Part shown: positions 58,449 through 64,000 of the stretch, piece after piece | Layout of the letters: each line of letters starts with the position of its first letter | Numbering within the stretch: the first letter of the stretch is position 1 | DNA from: Aphidius gifuensis | Lineage: Eukaryota > Arthropoda > Insecta > Hymenoptera > Braconidae | Assembly (NCBI RefSeq): GCF_014905175.1 | Contig: NC_057788.1 | Location: 8,804,001-8,868,000, forward strand | Reading direction: 5' to 3' | DNA: 64,000 bases | Position numbers and translations under genes: made by a program | The notes under the pieces: model-generated | What the model saw: the letters and a program-made list of their open reading frames with translations, nothing else | Database searches by the model: none | Told to the model about the DNA's origin: nothing

Positions 58449-60422
58449 ATGATGTGTGCAAAGAGTACATGTATAGAAAAAGACCAACAAACCTCTGATG
58501 CTGATGACGAGGATCCAAAGGTCGTCATCAACTCACTGGACTACGACTCATTAGCAAAAATCATCTCGTTGCTTCCAATACCAGAAATTATAGAAATGGA
58601 AAAAGGTGAATATTATTATCAAAATAAAGTTTATTTTTTTTTTTAAATAAAATATCAATGTTGCTATTATTAACTTTTAAATTTGATATTTTTTATTGTA
58701 GTTTGTACCAAATGGAAAGAGGCATGTCAACTAGCTTGGTATGACATTAAAAAATACAAATGTAAATCATCAATTGGACGTTCTTATGATAACCGTTTGT
58801 TGACACAATCATACCTTGAGGAAATATTATCAAGATGTGGTAATTATCTGAAGGAATTGTCTCTCTCAGATGTTTGCAATTCAACTATTATGCCATTTAT
58901 TAGTGATCATTGTAAAAATTTAACAACGTTGGAATGTAAATTTCATATCAATACGTTGCATTATTATGCTGATAATTTTGTTCAAGCATTTACACAGTTG
59001 GATAAATTAAAATGCATTAGAATAATAACGATTGATGATAGCCCGTATGATCAAACAATTAATTTACATAAATTAATTAATAGTCTTCCAGAAGAAATTA
59101 ATCAAATTCATTTAACTTCTGAACCTTTGATACGCCCAAAAAATCTAGTTTCATTAGTAAGTTGTTATTAAATACTAACTACATGCGTTTATCACCAGCG
59201 ACAAACGATACTATGTCAATCGAATAAATACAATAATATAACTTAACTAAATTTCTGTTATTTTCAGGATTTAAAAAAATTTAAAAATCTCCAAAAATTG
59301 ACATTACATGTCTGCTATTTTTTAGACAACATAATTTTGCAAGATATAGCAGAAAAAACAACACTCGTTCATCTTGACATTATACTTCATATCATACCCA
59401 AAAGGTTTTGTCTGTTTGATAAACTTGTTAATTTGGAATATATTAACCTAACGCCAGCCATGTCCTCTGATTCGATTTCATTTAGACTGAGGAGTCCCTT
59501 CTTAACAAAAATACTCAATACTATTTTTTGTACATGCAAAAATTTAAAACATCTTGATATTCCACCTGGTCGTTATGATATAGCTGAAGCTTCTCACAAC
59601 AAATGGATAAACTTACAAAACTTGGAGTATCTTAGTTTTTCCTGTAATATAAAGCCTGATTTAGCAAATGCAATTGTTAAGCATTGCAAGAATTTAAAAC
59701 ACTTGAAAATACATGATCCTTATCACTTGATGGATGAAACTGCTTTAAAGAAGCTAACAGAGCTGGAAAATCTTGAAAGTTTGTTATTGGTTTCTCAGAT
59801 TAAGCTCAGTAAAGAATCACTCATTGCCATTTTAAACAATTGTAAAAAACTTAAACATTTAGAAATTCTTGGAACATTTTTAGTACAAGCTATTCGTGGT
59901 TGTTTTCAAACTGATCTTGATGAGTTATCAAGATTGCAATATCTTGAACATTTACATTTGTGTGGGAAAGTATATCTTAAAAATAGTACAATTATTGCAA
60001 TTGCTAATAATTGTAAAAACCTGAGAATTTTAAAAATTGAAAATTGCACAGCTGTTACTGAAACAGCTCTCATTGCTCTAACAAACTTGAAAAATTTACA
60101 AGAACTAGACGTAACTTCCCTTAATATTACAGACGACTTTATTATCAAATTAAAAGGCTTAAAAAAATTGGGATGTTCTAAATGCCAAGAACTTACTAAT
60201 GCTGGTATTATTCAATTTATAAAAAATAACCCAGATCTTGAACAGATCTATGCGGTGGGAATAAATAATATTACAATTGACTTGGTTATTGCTGCTGATC
60301 ATGCAACTAGAAATCGTACAAATGGTATTATTTTACACTTAACAATAACTGATCCGTCAATAAGACCATTTTCAACTGAGCCAACAATTGAATCTCAATG
60401 GTTGATTGTTAAATATTCATAA
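58449..60422 (+). CDS. F-box/LRR protein O (beta type), intact, 588 aa
   Basis: Exons 58449-58605, 58702-59156 and 59268-60422. Two adjacent ATGs: MMCAKSTCIEKDQQTSDADD; the second lies where most sisters start. F-box SLAKIISLLPIPEIIEMEK (as in genes A and B) plus VCTKWKEACQLAW. Exon 3 is beta type (LTLHVCYFLDNIILQDIAEK) but diverged in the middle (LVQAIRGCFQTDLDELSRL instead of the SSIDGEPL-type loop). Tail NRTNGIILHLTITDPSIRP. Last intact unit of the array. Predicted SCF receptor with unknown target. Confidence 0.85.
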
Positions 60423-60832
60423 ATATTATATGTTAGTATACTTTTTTATAATTTAATCTCAAAGACACATACAAAATATGTTACCAATGATATTGTAAAA
60501 GCATTGTAAAAAAACATTATATTATTATTACTTGGAATCATAAAAATTCAAATGTTAATCATTTTAAATAATAAGGTCAAAAATTAATTATATACTTTTT
60601 CAAATATAATTCAAAAAATTATAAATAATTATTGAAAAATTTTTTGTATGGAATAATTATTTTTATTTTTAATCGTACATATGTCATGCTAGATTTAATG
60701 ATTTTCAATAGTTGCTTAAAAAAATTATTTTTTATTTTTTTAATAAATGTGCCTGTTTTAATTTAAAAACCAATATTATAATTTTTAAACATATATCAGT
60801 GCAAAAATATAAATATGTTACTTTAAAATTGA
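60423..60832. other. Gene O 3' flank
   Basis: Standard array 3' flank (ACACATACAAAATATGTTACC, then TCGTACATATGTCATGCTAG). Nothing else seen. It matches, inverted, the flank at 34740-35040. Confidence 0.5.
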
Positions 60833-61088
60833 GATAGTACAATTATTGCGATTGCTAATAATTGTAAAAACCTGAGAATTTTACAAATTCGAGATTGCAC
60901 ATCTGTTACTGAAACAGCTCTTGTTGCTTTAACAAACTTGAAAAATTTACAAAAACTCGAGGTGAATGCACTTAATATTACAGATTACTTTATTATTAAA
61001 TTAAAAGGATTGAAAGAATTTGAATGTTTTAATTGCCAGAAACTTACTGATGCTGGTATTATTCAATTTATAAAAAATAATCCGTTTG
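60833..61088 (+). pseudogene. F-box/LRR exon 3 fragment P (beta type), array end
   Basis: An internal piece of exon 3 from DSTIIAIANNCKNLRILQIR to DAGIIQFIKNNP, open for about 84 codons, truncated on both sides. It has no acceptor, start, stop or tail. To its right, from 61089 (TTTGACGTTTTGACGTCGAT), the sequence has no further match to the array, so this marks the edge. Confidence 0.88.
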
Positions 61089-61362
61089 ACGTTTTGACGT
61101 CGATCTATAGATAGCCAATACCATACACATAACTCAAATTACTTGAAAATTTAACTGTGAATACTTTGAGCTATGTATACCAAAGAATTTAGTCATTTGA
61201 ATATCAAAATAAATTAAATAATTGACGTTGTTTTAGTTTATCGAAAATAATAATTAATTTTATTATTTTATTTTTTTCATATATGAAACCGTGAGAAAAT
61301 CATAAAAGCTCAGTGCTTTATTTAAAGATTTCATATGATTTTTAATTTAATTTTTTGTTTTA
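61089..61362. other. AT-rich sequence beyond the array
   Basis: No open frame of note and no match to array flanks. Nothing recognised. Confidence 0.4.
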
Positions 61363-61566
61363 TTATTCTTGTCTTTTTTTATTGTTTATTGATAATTTTG
61401 GTGGGATCAGTTTGAAATATTTTAACGACATGTAGAATACGGCCCCGGGATAGTTGCCACGATGCTTATTGGTACATATATCAATTTTATAGTGGCGGAT
61501 TCGCTCGACGCCTATTGCCGCTTGAGTCTTGACTTTCCAGTAATTAGCACCAAATGACAAATACAA
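61363..61566 (-). other. Possible coding exon or transcript end, unidentified
   Basis: A 67-codon open frame in a patch of higher GC content (about 61430-61560). The frame reads SFGANYWKVKTQAAIGVERI, then RHYKIDICTNKHRGNYPGAV and ends PPKLSINNKKRQE. Composition is balanced, unlike the random Ile/Lys/Tyr-rich frames around it, so it may be a terminal exon of a minus-strand gene. No clear acceptor was found (best: AACAAAAG at about 61577-61584). I do not recognise the protein. Confidence 0.25.
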
Positions 61567-63587
61567 TAAATACTTTTGTTTAATTTACTGTGATTTTTGT
61601 TTTTATTATTTTTGTCAATATATTATTTATAAATTATACAGTATTGAGCATAAATTGATCATTGATTATTTTTTTAGAAGAAAATTAGATTTAATTTATC
61701 ATTGTAAATTTATCATTGTAATTTAAATTATTTTTCTTTTGTTTTAAAATAACAGTCTGACATAATAAACTAATATTTATTTATTCATTTAGTCTAAAAG
61801 AAAAATAAATTTATGAAAAGCTCAAGTATAAAAAAGAAAAAGGTATTTTGATAAGAGTAAATAATAAAAGCTTTTTTTTTTTACATCAAAATTTAGATTG
61901 TAAATGAAGTAAAGCTCTGTTGGCTTGTGAAAGTAAATTATAATAAAATCACTTTGACAAATGTATATACATGAAACACACACACACAAATAATAAACAT
62001 GTCGAAAATAAAACTGACTTTGACTCAATCTGTTGTATAATCCGATGAAATTTATAAAGGACTGCTGTTAAAAATTTACGAAACAAAAAATAAATAATAA
62101 AATAATATTAAACAATAATATAAACTAATAATAAATTAAAAAAAAAAAAAACGTAATCCTTTATCGTGTACGATACAAAAACGTATGCTCAAAATAACTT
62201 CTGTGAAGAATTTAAAACATAATAAACAAATAATAATTACTAATTAATAATAAAAATAAAAATAAAAAATAGATGAATGAGGTCTACGGTATTAATGAAC
62301 CTCATTGAAAATAAATAGCTGATGAAATGGACGTGTAGAATAACTGATGAAAAATCGTGGGATAAAAAACAGATCAAAGATTTTCAGCCAATTGGCTCAG
62401 GACTTTTTTCACTCAATTGGTAAAAATTGTAATAAATAATTCGGTCATTGAGCAGTATTAATTTTTTTTTTTTTTTTTTTAATTTAATATTATTTTTAAT
62501 GTTAATTTTCTGATATTTAAATTAATCAACTGCTTTTTTTATTATGACCGTAATTTAATTTTGCATGATGAAAAAAAAATTGTATATTTAGTTTTTAATA
62601 TTTTCAAGAATTTCAATCTACATTTATCATATATACTTATTAAGAAAAAAAATATTTAAAAAAAAAAAATGTTCCATTTGGAATTAGTTAAGCAAATGCA
62701 AGTGCCAAAATTTTCATCTAGGGGAAATAAATATATATTGTAATAAAACATCTACGAGTGTGCACGTAATAAATTACATGAAAAAAATTAATGTACACAT
62801 TTTAAAATTTTTTAAATTATAATTATGACCCTAGGAAAGTTTAACGAATGGTATTTTAGTAAAAAAAAAAAAATTGTGCGCTTCGCTTAAAAATAAATTT
62901 AAAAAATTTCAATAAATAATTAAATTATGGAGTACAGAGTTGACAAAAATTATTAGAGAAAATAAAAATAAAAAAATTACGATGGTTTAGTGTTTTTGTA
63001 AATTTGAAACATCAGGGATAACACAAAGTTGATTTTGACAATTAATTATTCAATTAGTCAATTTTATTATCAATATTATTGTCAAAAAAACAAAGATAAA
63101 AATTTAAAATTAATTAGCTAATGATTTTTAAATTAAAAATGAATTAATTTGATGAAGAATTTTTATTATATTATAATATAGTTGATTGATTGATTCGATA
63201 ACAGTGATTTAATAAAGCAAAGTTTTAAAAAAAAATCCTAAATCTCTTGTAAAAAAAATAAAAAGTATTTCTTCTTGTACGAAATAAGCATTGCCAATAT
63301 TTAGGAGCTTGAGTGATAAAATAATAGAGAAAGTATATTCTCAATTTGCAACTACAAACTGTCACCCAAATATAATTCGATAACATTTTATTTATTTTTG
63401 AAATAATAGTTAATTTAAAAATTATTATTATAATGGGAAAAAAGTCACGACTTACTACTCGCCATTCCTTGAATAATAAATATAATTTCAGTGACCCTAA
63501 TGATAATCCATCGATATTATTTTATTGTGAAAATAAATAAAAATTCACAATTGACCTTTTAGCTACTGTATCGAATGCTTAATAATA
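61567..63587. other. AT-rich intergenic DNA
   Basis: Many A/T homopolymers and AATAAA motifs. A 68-codon minus-strand frame at 61822-62028 is Tyr/Leu/Phe-rich and looks random. No RNA gene or repeat recognised. Confidence 0.4.
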
Positions 63588-64000
63588 GGGGAAAGCGGGG
63601 CAAAATGGGACGGCGGAGCAAAATGGGACAGCCGAAAAAATATTTTGACTCATATTTTTTTTCATTTTTTCGTCACCCTTCGATTAAAAAAGCCGGAAGA
63701 AAATAGATGCAATAAAAAAAAGAATTTTTAGAAAATTTTTTGAGCATTTTTTTTAAGATCAAAGAAATTTATTTTTTATATGTTTTTTTTTGTTCGTCGA
63801 GAAAAATGGTGATAAATTAATTTAAAAGCAATTGTTCGTAATTATAAATGGAGAGAAAAAATTAATTTTTGTGATTAATATCACATTTTATGAAACAACG
63901 ATAAATAAATTTATAATAACAATTATTTTTTTAAATTGTTAAAAATTATTTATGTTTTTTTTATTAATGAGTGAGAAAAACTAATCGGAAAATACTATTG
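63588..64000. mobile_element. Possible end of a transposon running off the window
   Basis: Begins TAGGGGAAAGCGGGGCAAAA and at once repeats the core GCAAAATGGGAC (63600-63611 and 63619-63630). Such GC-rich, internally repeated starts in AT-rich DNA are typical of terminal repeats. The other end would be beyond 64000, so this is tentative. Confidence 0.35.

Noticed and set aside
61822..62028. 68-codon minus-strand frame
   Set aside because: Tyr/Phe/Leu-rich translation of AT-rich DNA with a CA repeat; no support.

Overview
The window reads as insect nuclear DNA. It is extremely AT-rich, with short introns (about 80-110 bp) bounded by GT-AG, many poly-A/T runs, and clear orthologues of the animal genes Polycomb-like and importin-5. 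The base composition, compact introns and large lineage-specific gene array fit a parasitoid hymenopteran, possibly an aphid-parasitoid braconid; that placement is inference, not something the sequence proves.

The main content is a tandem array of closely related three-exon F-box/leucine-rich-repeat (LRR) genes. Exon 1 (usually 154 bp) codes for the N-terminus and first half of the F-box. Exon 2 (usually 452-464 bp) completes the F-box (V-C-x-K-W-K-E-A-C) and starts the LRR fold. Exon 3 (about 1.1-1.2 kb) codes for the rest of the LRR domain. Intron 1 is phase 1 and intron 2 is phase 0. I count 17 units or parts of units: nine intact (ending or starting at 6946, 27746, 35299, 43146, 45967, 48928, 52045, 55165, 58449), five full-length but broken, and three fragments, plus two short duplicated 3' tails. 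By sequence they form three subfamilies: alpha (1-8937, 23548-26640, 48928-50919), beta (27746-29727, 38498-41839, 43146-45135, 55165-61088) and gamma (35299-37269, 45967-47913, 52045-54013, the last a mosaic).

Layout: minus-strand alpha units occupy 1-8937. A block of single-copy genes then interrupts the array: Polycomb-like (10295-13374, +), a small FLYWCH-type gene (16115-16865, +) and importin-5 (17238-22569, -). The importin introns carry four candidate H/ACA snoRNAs. The F-box array resumes at 23548 on the plus strand. It is interrupted by a 1.08 kb inverted-repeat transposon, two minisatellites, an unidentified two-exon Cys-containing gene (33338-33695) and an inverted segment (35299-39007), and ends at about 61088. 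The remainder to 64000 is AT-rich with one possible coding exon and a possible transposon end at the right edge.

Many F-box units share an upstream module: a CCATCTTGGA block, a perfect dyad ACCTGGA-GT-TCCAGGT or a variant of it, a CACGTG-type site and a conserved leader ending about 3 bases before the ATG. Family knowledge predicts that the proteins are substrate receptors of SCF ubiquitin ligases, with the F-box binding Skp1 and the LRRs binding the target. The array shows active birth and death: nonsense, frameshift, deletion, transposon insertion, inversion and exon-level recombination are all visible.
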